This document shows, piece by piece, positions 33,694-45,577 of a stretch of 64,000 nucleotides of DNA (position 1 is its first letter; every line of letters begins with the position of its first letter). The DNA is taken from NCBI GenBank assembly GCA_039545315.1, contig BCIM01000002.1, forward strand, positions 523,369 to 587,368. Reading direction: 5' to 3'. The notes beneath the pieces were generated by a model. It worked only from the letters and a program-made list of their open reading frames with translations, was not told where the DNA came from and made no database searches. The translations under genes and the position numbers were made by a program. This DNA comes from Kondoa malvinella. Lineage: Eukaryota; Basidiomycota; Agaricostilbomycetes; Agaricostilbales; Kondoaceae.

Positions 33694-36600
33694 ATGAAGT
33701 CCTTCCTAATCAGTGCGACGCTGTTCGCTACTGCTTTGGCTGCACCGCGTCCTCCCAAATGGAACTCCTTCGATTCGAAGACCCGCGTCGCTCCTCGACC
33801 AAAGGCAAGCTTCCATATGGATCCATCTTATCAAATGATGGCAGCTGCTACGGCGGACAACACCACTACTGGTGCTGGGCAGATTACTGCGCCATTTGAG
33901 AACATTTGGGCTTGTGAGTTATGCTTTGTGATGGGTTCAGAGACACTACTGATAAGAGAAACAGCACTGTCAAACGATGAAGCAGCTTCTGTCATAGCTT
34001 TTTTGCATGATCAGAAAGAACTCAACTTGACTGCTGCTATCAACGCAACTTCATTCGACAATCAGAGTAAGCCAAGAGCTACCTCGGTCTATTCCTGCCC
34101 ATGCTTACAACGCTTTTAGTTGCGGTGGTCGACAGCTTGTATCCCTCTAAGAAGGATGCCATGTCGTATCTGTCTAGCGAGACTGGCAAACCCGAGAGAT
34201 GGGCTAAAGCAAGAATGTGAGGATGACCGTTCTGCCTCGGATCTTCTCTGAGATGTATCTACAGCATGTTTGGAGCTCCAGCAGACCCATATGTCGAAGA
34301 GTTCTGCGTTGGACCTCTCCCTGTGAGCGAAAAAACTACATACAAATCCGCCGACTATTTCTCAACTAAAGGGTCAGCCCTACCTCATCGTTCGTGAACA
34401 TGTCTGACATGCTTTACAGATCTGCTAAACAACCGTCGTACGCCAACGATGATGACAATCTATACGAATTCATCTACTCTGTCACTAAACCTATGGACGA
34501 AGTCATCAGAGGCTTGATCAACCAGACTGTCGTTGGCGATCCAGATGTCGATACCGCCGAGGTGTTCGGTATCGACCCGCTCTGGCAAGTAAGCGTATTC
34601 TTTCGAAAGTCATGTTCGATGCTCACATGAATAGGAACATGGCCGTATCATCAATTGGCGTGAGTCATTCGAGCAAGTCAACGCTCAATCAACTGACAGT
34701 ACTGCTATCTAGTTGGCTTCTGGACCTACCCATCTGAAGAGCTAGCAGACGGTCTCACCTTGCTACCACAAGGACTATACTTTAAAGCAGATGTCACTGG
34801 CCGTGATCCGGCAGGCTGGTCTGTCAAAGGCTGGTACTGGGCAGAGTAAGTCCTTCGCATCTTCGCCGACGAACGCTTATCAAGTAATGTGTCCGTAGCA
34901 AATTCTATGCATCTACCGAGGAATTCAAGGCAGCTTTCTATGCTGGAGAGCTGGAACAACAAGTTCTCAACACAGAGTAGTAAGTCTATATCAGCTTCCA
35001 GCAGTTAGATTCCCATCTCATGCCTATCTTCAGCACGATTGACGGTGTTTCGACCCTTTCTACTAATCGACCCGACCTACCTTCGCTTTACATGGACGAT
35101 CTGGTCAGTCCACCTCACTCTAGTACATGAGATCGCTGATGTCAATGTCCAAATACAGCCCGCGCCTCTGCCTGTCGCACCTGGTGGTTCTCGTTACAGC
35201 GTAGATGAAGAGAAGTCATTTGTGCACTGGCAAGATTTCACCTTCTACTATACCTTTTCGCGCGACACTGGCATCAGACTGTTTGACATCAAGTATAAAG
35301 GCGACACCATCATATACGAACTCGGCTTAGAAGAAGCCATCGCTCACTATGCTGTAATTTTTCCTCTTCGCTTGTTCTCTGGTGATATGCTCACTACCCC
35401 TGCTTAGGGAAACGACCCAGTCACCAGCGGTATCGGCTACCTAGACACGTATTATGGATTCGTGAGCTTCTTCCAAAATATCAGCCCATTGCTGACTGTT
35501 CTGCAGGGACCGTACACGTTCCAACTTGTTGCTGGCTATGACTGCCCAGCCTACGCTTCCTTCCACAACACTACTTTCCATGCTTCGGAAACGAGTCGTA
35601 TTAGCCTTCACTTCTTTCCGATGTCAAAATCTGAAATTTTGTAGGTACACACCGTGACTCAATCTGCATGTTCGAATTCGATACTGGACACCCTATCCAA
35701 CATCACACTACTCAGGATTACGTCTCTTCGACCAAAAACATTCAATTTGTCCTCCGAACCATCAGCACATAAGTCTGTTTTTGTTTCTTTGGTTCTTTGA
35801 CTGATTTTGAGTACTGTAGGCAACTATGACTACGCTATACAATATGTTTTCTCGCAAGACGGCAGCATCGAGACTGAAGTTCGCGCTTCCGGATACATCA
35901 GCTCTGCTTTCCACGGTCATAATGACGAGTGAGTCTTCTGGACTAGCATAGACATCAGCTGAGCGTCAGTAGGTATGGATATCGTATCGACAAAGGTCGT
36001 TCAGGTGCTATGCATGACCATACATTGACTTTCAAGGCGGATCTCGATATCGGCGGTGTCAAAAACTCGGTCGGTCCAGACTCCCCTGGGAACCACTCTC
36101 GACTGACGCATTTGTCACAGATGGCAGTCGACACGATTGTGCCAGTCGAAAAGACTTACCCATGGTCCGACGGCATCAAACATGGCACCATGATGTTCAA
36201 AAAAGAATATATTGAAAATGAGGACGAAGGCAAGATCAACTGGGCTCCAAATATGGCTTCCTTCTACTCAGTAGTCAATAAGGACGACCTCAACCCGTAT
36301 GGCGAAGCAAGAGGTTACAGAATTATGCCTGGTCATGGTGCTACTCATCTGACCATCCAAGACTCGTACAACTTGCAGAAGGCCCAGTCTTTTGCAACAT
36401 CAAATTTGTTTGTTACTAAGCACCACGAGTCGGTCCATCCTTTGTTGGGAAAAGCCATCACTGATGTATGCTATAGCCATGAACGCCAAGCGGCCCATGC
36501 ATATAACAACTACGACGTGTACAACCCAATCATCGACTTCTCCAAGTACTTCAACAGCGAGTCGCTCATCCAGGAAGATCTCGTTACATGGTAAGCAGTG

Positions 36601-37114
36601 CATTCTTAGCTTGCCTTGTTTTTGTGCTTATTCTGCTTCTTCAGGTTCGTGCTAGGCATGCATCATGTTCCGCGTAAGTCCATCAGCCCAAGTAGCAGGC
36701 TCTCGCTGATGTCGAGCCTTAGATACTGGCGACTTGCCAAACACAGTCTTCACAACCGCACGATCCTCCATGATCATTGCACCTCACAACTACCTCCTAC
36801 GCGACCCATCTCGTCTTTCTCGACAGCAAGTGCGCATCGCCTATTCCGCTTCAGCTCTAGGTGAAGATGATACTTCGAGCACTTCCGCTCTTGGTGCAGA
36901 TGATGGTACAACTGAACCTGCTCCAGAAGGCGACAGTGCTGCTGGAAAAAGTCAAGTAGAGACGTTCGGATCTACACCTGCTACTGGATCTATCCAGCTC
37001 ACTGTGCCGGATCTCACTTCGTACAAGGGCGATGTAGCCATCAGGAAATTCCCGTTGAGTCTCTCGATTTACAATCCCTCGAGAGGTGCTCAAATCATGC
37101 TCGTGCAGTTATGA
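33694..37114 (+). CDS. Secreted copper amine oxidase (topaquinone enzyme)
   Basis: The start at 33694 gives a signal peptide (MKSFLISATLFATALAAP). The enzyme oxidises primary amines to aldehydes, releasing ammonia and H2O2. The cofactor site VGNYDYAIQY matches the topaquinone consensus Asn-Tyr-Asp/Glu-Tyr. Copper ligands are the HxH pair in AFHGHNDE and the later His in LGMHHVP. The catalytic-base region is YLDTYYGFGPYTF. Family segments such as GYRIMPGHGATHL, FVTKHHESVHPL and MIIAPHNYLLRDPS follow in order. About fifteen exons with ~50-base introns encode roughly 780 residues, normal for fungal members. A Ser/Thr/Gly-rich insert (GEDDTSSTSALGADDGTT) near the C-terminus is unusual. Extracellular action is inferred from the signal peptide. 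Confidence 0.92.
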
Positions 37115-37338
37115 CCCTACGAACCCTTACGTAGGCTTCTGACTCTCTATGATAAAGTCCAGTTTGCTCACGTGCATTGACACTTGCATAGGACGAAACC
37201 GAATCAATCGACTAAGAGAGCACCGCCATAAGGAATACAGTAGATTGTGAATAGACTTGAAAATGGATAGACATGGTTTTGACTCTTTGAACTTCGCGCG
37301 TCAGGCTACCTCTTGTTGACTTGAAACTTCGACGCGAG

Positions 37339-38786
37339 ATGTCAACTTTCTCTATACAAGGCAAAGGCCTCAAGCTGAACACAGCAGAAGATATCCAACC
37401 GCATCTCGATGTCTTGAAAAAGCAGGATGAAGTAACAAATTTGGTGTTTAGCGGCAATACGCTCGGTGTAGGCGCCTGTGAAGCTCTAGCGGAGGTGATA
37501 AAGACTTTGCCGACGCTACAAGTGAGTTGCAAGCTTCGAGAGCTCCTAAAAAGTGCTCAAATCATGCATATTCAGTCTGTTGACTTGTCCGATATCTTTA
37601 CTGGTCGCCTCATCTCTGAGATACCACAAGCCCTCACAGCGCTATGTAATTCACTTATCGACCTGCCTGCACTACACGCCGTAGACTTGTCAGACAATGC
37701 CTTTGGCGGACGCTCTGTTCAACCTATGGTCCCTTACTTGTCTTCCTCATACAAGACCTTGCGCGTGCTCAAGCTCAATAATAACGGCCTGGGACCAGAA
37801 GGCGGTCAAGTCATTGCTGAAGCACTGTATGCCTCTGCCCACGCGGCGAAAGAAGCTGGCGTTCAGCCTAAACTTGAAGTTCTCATCTGCGGAAGGAATC
37901 GTCTGCAATCTGAATCAGCGCCATACTGGGGTAAAGCGTTCAGTGAATTTGGATCTTCAATCAGGGAAATCCGAATGTTCCAGAATGGAATTCGAATGGA
38001 AGGGATTCAAGCTATCGCCCTCGGTTTACGGCCATGTACTGGGTTGCAAAGGCTGGATATGCAAGACAACACGGCCACTGAGAAGGGCAGTCGAGCGATT
38101 GCGTCTAGTTTGAAGAGCTGGAAAGGATTGATAGAGTTGAATCTCAGTGATTGTCTGTTGAGGCCGAAAGGTGGAATGCGGATCATGGAAGAGCTAGGGA
38201 AAGGATATAATACGGAACTGAAAGAGTTGAAGGTGCAGAGCGATGAGCTAGACGATCGGTCGGTCGAGCTATTGACAAAGGCGGTCACGAGCTGTTTGAA
38301 CAAGCTGGATACTATCGAATGGAATGGCAACCGATCGGATCCTGAAGACGCTGCTCTGCAAGCTCTGAAAGCTGCTTTGGAAGCGAACGGGTTCGAGGAG
38401 GCGCTGGATGAAATAGACGATATCGAGGAGGTGAGTTCTACTACACTTCCAGACTCTTGTGGCAGCTGATGTTGGTTGTTAGGTCGATGAGGAGGAAGAT
38501 GAGGAGGAAGATGAAGAGGTGGTGTCAGAGAGTGAAGAAGTGGAAGCCAAACAGTCTGCTACCGTTGTGTCTGGTCGCGAAGACGAGGCTGGCGAAAATG
38601 TGCGAGCGTCCGAAGCTTCTGTTGTGCGGGATGACAAGGCAAAGGAAGCTCAAGAACCGTGAGTACGATAGCTTTATGCTGGGTTCCTAGCTTAGGGTGG
38701 TTTTTGTTGCTCACAGATCAAAACCCGCCCCATCGAAAGATGATGATGATTTGGCAAACATGCTGGGCAAAGTCGAACTCAAGTGA
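37339..38786 (+). CDS. RNA1: Ran GTPase-activating protein (Ran-GAP)
   Basis: This is a leucine-rich-repeat protein that stimulates GTP hydrolysis by Ran in the cytoplasm and so drives nuclear transport. The N-terminus (MSTFSIQGKGLKLNTAEDI) is typical. FTGRLISEIPQAL contains the conserved Arg of the first repeats. Repeats continue through LPALHAVDLSDNAFG, LRVLKLNNNGLGPEGG, IREIRMFQNGIRMEGI, LQRLDMQDNTATEKGS and LIELNLSDCLLRPKG. A long acidic tail (VDEEEDEEEDEEV) and a short C-terminal exon (DDDDLANMLGKVELK) complete the family pattern. Four exons, about 430 residues, as expected for yeast-type RanGAP without a SUMO domain. Confidence 0.95.
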
Positions 38787-39039
38787 TTGTCTGTACTTGC
38801 GAGTTGGTTCGGTATACCTTTGCATGCAATTCCAAGCTACTTTTTGCACGTCGTCTTCGCGCGTCATCGGCTCGAGAAGTATTTTCACTTTTTTCACCTT
38901 GCACCGCGACCGACGCACCAAAGCATACCCCATCATTCTACGGCTAAGCAGTACTAGAAGATACCTAAGGTTGAGATTGGTGTTACCCACTCAGCGTGAT
39001 ACCTTTCACTTGATGCCTGCAGACCGAACAAATCATACA

Positions 39040-41003
39040 ATGAGTTCTGCAACACCGCAAGCCAATGGCCGAGGCCGTGGGACCAGAGGAAGAGGAGGTC
39101 GTGGAGCTGGACGAGGAAAACCAAGCAACAGAGGAGCAGCGCCAGTCAGAAATGCGTCGACTTTAATTCCTGCTCAAGTACCTTACACTGTCGTCAAGCC
39201 AGAAGAGCCAGAAGCAGCGCCTGTGCTCAAGAAACATCTGTCAGACACCATGTTCCAGGACTTTGTCACTCAGGGCTGTTCGTAGTCCTTTTAAGTCATC
39301 GCGATATGCCCTTATGCTGCCTTCAAGTGTTGAGCAAATCCATATATTTTCCGTTTCCCAACTGCACAGATGTTCAAGCGCAAACTCTACCTGTCATTTT
39401 AAAAGGTGGAGACACCCTTGCACAAGCAAAGACCGGCACAGGAAAGACGCTCGCTTTCATGTTGCCTACCATACAGAACCTGCTCGCCAACCCAGTTCGC
39501 AAAGGCCAGATTGGCGCTTTGATCATTTCGCCTACTCGAGAATTGGCCGCTCAGATAGCTACTGCAACCGAACCATGCATCGCCAATCTGAACATGAAAG
39601 TACAAATAGCTACAGGCGGAACCAATCAAAATTCCGAGGCAAAGAGACTTATGGGTGGACAGTGTCAGATATTGGTCGCAACGCCTGGTAGACTGTTGGA
39701 TCATTTGCAGAATGGCGGTTTGAGGGAATGCATGCAAGATCTGAAAACGCTTGTGCTGGATGAGGCGGATAGATTGCTTGACTCTGGGTTCAAGAGGGAT
39801 ATTGAGGCTGTGATCAGGTATGAGCGACCACTCTGCAATCAGTGTATTCGCTGATTGGACAGGTTCTTTTCTACAGCCTATTACCCGATCGAAGGAAGAC
39901 CAAGAGACAGTCTCTGCTCTTCTCAGCTACTCTCCCACCTGATGTTCAAGCCGTTGCAAGGATAGCTCTTTCACCTGATCACACTTTCGTCTCCACTATC
40001 GCAGACGACGAACAAGCGACTCACGAGCACGTCCCTCAATCAGTAGCTATAGCAGAGCTTCCAGACTTTCACACTACGCTCGTCTCGATTCTCAAGCAAG
40101 AGATTGCCAACACCAAGAACAACAAGATCATGATCTTCCTTCCTACCGCTAGGTCGACCGGTTTGGTCTTTGACATGCTCGAGAAGTTGGACAAGAACGT
40201 ATTAGGCTTACCAGTGTGGGAGATACATTCTCGAATGTCGCAATCGGCAAGAAACAAGTCTGCGGATGCGTTCAAGTCTGCTTCAAGCGGGATATTGGTT
40301 TCGAGTGATGTTACCGCTCGAGGAATGGTTCGTCAATCCCTTCAAAATAGCTTTACTCGCTCATGCTCTACATTGTAGGATTTCCCTCTTGTAACTCTTG
40401 TCCTACAAGCTGGTGTTCCAGCAAATGAAGAACAATATATCCATCGTCTAGGTCGAACAGCTCGAGCTGGTGCTCAGGGAAAGGGTATACTGCTGCTCTG
40501 CCCCTACGAGCGCTTCTTCCTGGACAAACCAGCTATATCATCTCTACCTCTACAACCCTATCAAGCTCAATCGCAACACAGCGTCGATCCCAATGTCGTT
40601 AGGCGTGCATTGTCGCAAGTATCTGAAGAAGCGAAGGGTCAAGCTTACGGCGCATGGCTGGGCTACATGAAGGGCTTCGGGAAATCAACGAAATGGTCAC
40701 CGCCTCAGTTGATCAGCATGGCTAATACTTTCGCGTTTGAAACATGTCAATACGTTGGCAATGGAGATGGTAAAGCTCCACCTATGGAAGCAAAGACCAT
40801 TGGCAAGATGGGTCTGAAGGACTTTGTGAGTCTGCTACTGATGTCTTTACATATGCTGATTACGCGAACAGAGGAATTTGTTCAATGTCGTTTCTGCTTT
40901 GCCTGGTCGAGAAGGCGGACAGAGAGGAGGACAGAGCCAAAGAGGTGGAGCGTCTGCTGGGCGCGGTGGAGGTAGAGGAAGAGGTCGCGGAAGAGGGCAG
41001 TAG
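39040..41003 (+). CDS. DEAD-box RNA helicase, Mss116/CYT-19-like
   Basis: The protein begins with an RGG-rich head (GRGRGTRGRGGRGAGRG) and a Q-motif region (LSDTMFQDFV). Helicase motifs follow in order: AQAKTGTGKT (I), PTRELA (Ia), TPGRLLDHL (Ib), VLDEADRLLD (II), LLFSATLP (III), KIMIFLPTARST (IV), GILVSSDVTARGM (V) and YIHRLGRTARAG (VI). The C-terminal part (PQLISMANTFAFETCQYVG, MEAKTIGKMGLKDF, RNLFNVVSALPGRE) resembles mitochondrial splicing helicases. It ends in another Arg/Gly-rich run. It unwinds or remodels RNA using ATP. A clear presequence is not seen from this ATG, so mitochondrial location is uncertain. An upstream in-frame ATG exists at 39013. Confidence 0.9.
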
Positions 41004-41442
41004 TTTATTGGCTTAGAGTTGCTTGTAGAGTATTAGACAATCATAGATGCTAGACTATTAGATCTTCTAGACTATTCTACTTCCCTTCCCAGCAGACTGA
41101 CTATATGCGCAGCTGTTTCTTTGATGCAAGCGGCACTTGTCTGTTGTCATGCGGATCAGAAGGTGTTGGTCGCAATGGAAGATTCATCCGTACCTGCTAG
41201 TTGATCCGGTACAGCAAACACTTCATGCGCCTTCCACCTTGGTCCCTGTTGCCCTATCTCTTGTTGGAGCCTCTCATTCCGCCAACAGGCTCCTTTACAT
41301 CGTCTTCTATCCGACAGCATGGTCGACTGGCTGTTGATATCTCGGTGCAGCATTGGCTAACTAAGACCCAGATGTCTGCATCACTTCGCAGTAAGATGCT
41401 GTGCCGATGACAATTAGTGATGTGAATTCATACCTCGGGTAT
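41004..41442. other. Convergent 3' region
   Basis: About 440 bases between the stops of the helicase and the 4-TM gene. Nothing recognised. Confidence 0.55.
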
Positions 41443-42282
41443 TCACAATGGCAACATCTCATCACCCGAGCTATACACATTCCTTCTCATCCGCTTATCT
41501 GCCATCTGCAACAATCCTGCAAAGCCAGACCACCCGATCAATACAGCCCAAAGTATCAAGACCGCCCATCTTGCATAGAATTGGATATCCCTCGTAAGCA
41601 AAGCCTTGTCCTCTGGCGTTCTAGTATCGGCCTCTACATCGTTGGCCATGACTAGACGATGTAATTCAGAAACGACGGAGCGCAACGAGCCGAAAGGGAT
41701 GGTGAATGTGAATAGCGCATGGAGTGCAAGAAGAGCATAGAGAGGAGAAATGACGTGTAGGGAGGCCCATCGTAGACCATCTGGATTACTTCGTTTCTCG
41801 TAATCTCGCTATAGTCTGATTTTAGCGTTGTCCTTGACTAGAATAGCAGAATCACTCACCACGAGCGCAAACAATACAGAGGCAGATAATCCTAAGAAGC
41901 CGACGAGGAACCAAAGATCCGAAGCGTAGAGTAGCCAACGTCCAAGCGAGCACCATGCAGGGCTCAGACCTTTGATGTTTGGTCCAGCGCGAGTCAAGTC
42001 GTAGTACATATACGATGAAATGCGGTAGAGCCAGTAATCTGCCCAGGCAATGAAGCCGCACAGGACACAGACTTGTAAAGGTGTCAGGCACTTCTTGTTA
42101 TCGCTCGCTGCATGACTTGGTGTTTTGGCCATATCGAGCGATATAGCCCTTGCTTCTCTCCGGTCCTCCGTGAACTCGTCGATATCGTACGCTTGCTGGC
42201 TGTCTGTCGTAAGATACCATAGGCCGTCAGAGTCGTCGCGACTGCCTGTCTGCTCAGCTGCTGGCGTTGTCGCGGTTTGCAT
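41443..42282 (-). CDS. Four-transmembrane protein of unknown function
   Basis: Two exons joined by a ~51-base intron give ~263 residues. A polar, acidic head (MQTATTPAAEQTGSRDDSDG) precedes four hydrophobic segments: CVLCGFIAWADYWLY; ASDLWFLVGFLGLSASVLFA; ISPLYALLALHALFTFTIPF; and WAVLILWAVLIGWSGFAGLL. The tail is short and polar (RRNVYSSGDEMLPL). No catalytic motif was recognised. A 120-base gap separates its start from the MYND gene, so the two share a divergent promoter. Confidence 0.75.
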
Positions 42283-42402
42283 CAAAGCCTTTCAATCCGC
42301 TTGTCCTGCGACAGCCTGCTCTAGTCGAATCGTCGGATACCTGGAGCGCTCTGAATCCCTGCCAATCCTCCGCAGCGGTACTCTCTACCCTCGAGAGCTC
42401 TA

Positions 42403-43467
42403 ATGAAGTGTGACGGATGTGGTAAAACGGCTTCGGAAGCGACTGTCGACAAGATGAAGAAGTGCAGCAAATGCAAAAGTGCTCCTTATTGCAGTGGTGC
42501 GACATATCTTTCAGCTTAGAGCGAGATTCTATGATGACGCGTTTCCCCCTCACAGCTGTATGCCAGAAGAAGGATTGTCCCAAACACAAGCAGATCTGGT
42601 ATGCGCTGCGCTAGATCAAGCTCAAGACCTGCTGCTGACGCGCTGCCAGCAACGAAATTGCCAGCGGAGACTTCTCCAAACGCATGCTGGCTGAAATGGA
42701 AGCCGCGGAACGACCAGCTCTCAGTATATCTCCCGCTACTATGGCTCAGGTCGTGTCGAAGCTAACTTACTCCGACACGGGACTGTCCGACACGAAGAAC
42801 TCAGTAAATGGGCAAACATACACAATGGCACAACCCTGACTATCGCCGGTAGGATGGCTTAGAACTGCTCACCGATGTAGAGCGACGCAAGAGCCACACT
42901 CTGATCCTCATCGTCTCTCGCACTAAATCAAAGGTGCCTGTTACCTTTTTTGAATTGGTCGAGGCGCAAGTGATTGACGCTAAGCTACTCAAGCACATAT
43001 TTCGCTCGATGAGTTATTCTCCTCGAATAGCGCTGCGAGAGTGGGAGACGGAGTTTCAAAAGACCAAAGGCGGGATTGGATCAATGATGGTCGTGACTTT
43101 TGAGCAAATGCCTGGCACGAAGCTCACTATCGAACACCTCTTGGCGGGCCTGGTAAAGGTCTCGCTTGAGCATTATGCACCAGCACTGAACTTTTTTATT
43201 CCAGGATGCAAACACTGATCCAAAACCTGCAACCATGTCACATCAACCACTTGGAGTCTTTGAACAGAACCGCAAATCCCTCACTGCAATCGTAAGGGCA
43301 GGCGAGCCGAGTGACGCTTTCAAGTCTAAGATTACGACGTATAGCCACCTGCTGTGGCCAAACAAATCTGGAAACCGTCCCTCAAGAACGCGCTCGATGG
43401 TGGTGCTTTCACTTACACGTTTCAGAAAATGCCAGAGTCGTACTTTCAAGGCGATAGTTTGAAATGA
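42403..43467 (+). CDS. MYND-type zinc-finger protein
   Basis: The N-terminus carries a complete MYND finger: MKCDGCGKTASEATVDKMKK then CSKCKSAPYCSAVCQKKDCP and KHKQIC, with all Cys and His ligands in place, split by an intron after APYCS. MYND fingers bind short Pro-rich peptides in partner proteins. The rest is a small domain (HTLILIVSRTKSKVPVTFFE, LREWETEFQKTKGGIGS, FEQMPGTKLTIEHLLAGL) ending MPESYFQGDSLK. About six exons. One internal splice near 42720-42800 is uncertain. No SET domain is present, so it is not a SMYD methyltransferase. Function unknown beyond protein binding. Confidence 0.8.
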
Positions 43468-43539
43468 CTAATTTGGCGTCAATAGCAGTCTATGGCAGTT
43501 TATTTCATGCATTATGATACCTTTCCTGCTCGAGCGCCT

Positions 43540-44720
43540 CTAATTGTGTACAATCAAACCCTTGCCTATCGTAGCACTTGCTGGCGCGGGCTGAGCTCTT
43601 TGAGCTTCCCCGAGACCGAGATAGCTTGGCGGTAGGTTGTCCGTCTCTGTCTCGAGTCTTTGAGCATCCTCAGCACCCATGAGTGGTACCAAAGAGGTGT
43701 CTGGTGCTGCATTGACGGGGTCTGGATTGGTAGAGAGCTGATTTGCATTTCCGCGAGCGGGTGAGAATGGCGAAACTAGTGGTAGCGAGGCTAGATAGCC
43801 AGGAGAGATTTGGTCCGTTCCTTCCTCTTCATCTGCTACATCCAATGCAGCTCGTTTGTCCCGACTAGCTTCGACGCCTTCACGCCGGTTCCGCCTTCTT
43901 CTGAAAAGGAACGCGAGGAGAATAATGACCGCGACCGCAAGACAGCCGCCAATTACACCTCCTATGAGCCCTCCCTTGCCTGCATATGAAGATTAGGTCA
44001 CCTCTCGCTGCAAAGCAATACGGAGCTGGCCTTTGCTAGCGGGCTTGTACAAGTATGTGAGGTAGTCGAGGTGGATTATAGGCCATTCCTCTAGGCGAGA
44101 ATCGACGGTAGGACGCTGCTGAACTACTACGTTGTGTCGACCAGCTTTGTATACCGGGCTGAGGAGGATAGCTGATGTGCGCCGGTCTGTTGTTGCATCT
44201 TCTCGCGACATCATCATCAGACAGGTACTGAATGCATGACGATACTCACTTTGCCGCCAAAAGTCTGCTGTCAATGCTGTTTGGTTGTCCACGACAATGT
44301 CCACTCTACGTCTAGAGGTCAGAGTGAGCGCGTCTAGCGAGGGATTTACTTACAGCCCGCGATCATTATCCCGTCTGCCATGAATAGCAAATTGAGTGCC
44401 TGCATCCGTAATCGCATCTTCAGCATATTCAACGCGAATTTCAGAGAAATGCTCACCTTCAAAGGCAAAGTTGTAAGCCACATCTGATTGGTTTGGATAG
44501 CTGATGGAATACGTGCTTTCGTCAAGAGGATGTATATTATGACTGTATAGCAGGGTTAGACCACTTTGGCAAGTCAAGGTAGTCTCTTACAACCAATATT
44601 TCTTCCCTTGTGGATAATATGTGATGTTTGAGTAGTCAATGTCTTCAATAGTAATATTCTCGGCTGCATATACAGTGGAGCGAGCGAGGAAGAAGAGGAA
44701 AGTTAGCGCTGTCCGCATTT
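43540..44720 (-). CDS. Secreted/single-pass receptor-like transmembrane protein
   Basis: The start at 44720 gives a signal peptide (MRTALTFLFFLARSTVYA). A ~170-residue extracellular part follows, with N-glycosylation sites (NIT, NQS, NQT) and a beta-sandwich look (VAYNFAFEGEHFSEIRVEYA, HNVVVQQRPTVD). Next come a Gly-rich helix GGLIGGVIGGCLAVAVIILL and a basic stop-transfer stretch (FRRRRNRRE). The cytosolic tail is Pro/Ser/Glu-rich and ends KGLIVHN. This layout is common in basidiomycete surface proteins often annotated only as EGFR-like transmembrane proteins; no kinase domain exists. Ligand and partners are unknown. It converges on the MYND gene with a 72-base gap. Confidence 0.78.
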
Positions 44721-45090
44721 TGAAGCAGACAATCGTTGCGAGGCCAGGATAACGCGGAAACCTTCTGGCGGAGGTTCGGACGACTCGCAGGGTAGAAAGC
44801 TCTTCGTTGTAGAGTGAACATGGTCCGACTTTTTCGAGTCCACACAAGGGTCAAAGCAGATAGATTAGCAATCAATGATTGGACAGAGACGGAAGAAGAG
44901 CCTGCTCTTCGATCTGAAATCAAGCTGAGCAGCAGCAGCAGAGAGCGTTGTCTACATAAAGCAATTCCACGAGTCAAGTTCAGGATTCCAAGCGATGACT
45001 TGGCCGCGAGCAAGTAGACACATGTACTGTATGACGCAGACAGCAATTCTCTTGTGCCAAACAGCGAGGTATTTGATTGATAAAAATCGC

Positions 45091-45402
45091 CTAAGCGCAA
45101 TGATCTTGAAGCTCTGAAGACCAGCGGAAGCTCTTGCAGATGCGCCAGCGATCAGCGCCGGCCTTCTCGCCAAAATGGCCATCTTCTGTCTGCCATTCCT
45201 TCAAACCACTCCATGCATGCTTGTTTGCATGTGAGCACAGGCTGCGAATCACACGTTCTGCTGTGCCAAATGCTTCAAGTCCGACGGCTGGTCGTTCTGG
45301 CGAATACAATTGGGCAAGACGCAACTCTGGCTTGACCCTGGTATCCACAGCTATCTGGGTATCCTCTTCTGCCCTACGGCCGCACAGGAACAAGCTTGCC
45401 AT
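45091..45402 (-). CDS. Possible small hypothetical protein
   Basis: An ATG-started frame of 103 codons reads MASLFLCGRRAEEDTQIAVD, then LYSPERPAVGLEAFGTAERV and HAWSGLKEWQTEDGHFGEKA, with amino-acid use like a real protein. Just upstream another frame (HLADLGKTTGQAVGEQALDH) also looks coding but ends in a stop at the junction. I could not find a splice joining them. It lies head to head with the RTA1 gene. Low confidence. Confidence 0.35.
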   Translation of the reverse strand: MASLFLCGRRAEEDTQIAVDTRVKPELRLAQLYSPERPAVGLEAFGTAERVIRSLCSHANKHAWSGLKEWQTEDGHFGEKAGADRWRICKSFRWSSELQDHCA

Positions 45403-45577
45403 GACACTATTCGTCGGCCAGTCTTCCGCCTTTTATGCGCTGTGCTTTCTTGGCATTCGATGCAATCAAATGATCCAAAGCTTGTTCGCCTACAGCCTGC
45501 CCTGTTGTCTTGCCTAAATCTGCCAAGTGTTGAAATCGCTTCTATCCGCCGTTCTCGCCTTTCGTTGTTCAAACAAG

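Noticed and set aside
40990..41440. Possible extra gene in the convergent gap after the helicase
   Set aside because: Only short frames without conserved features; the gap is consistent with two 3' UTRs.
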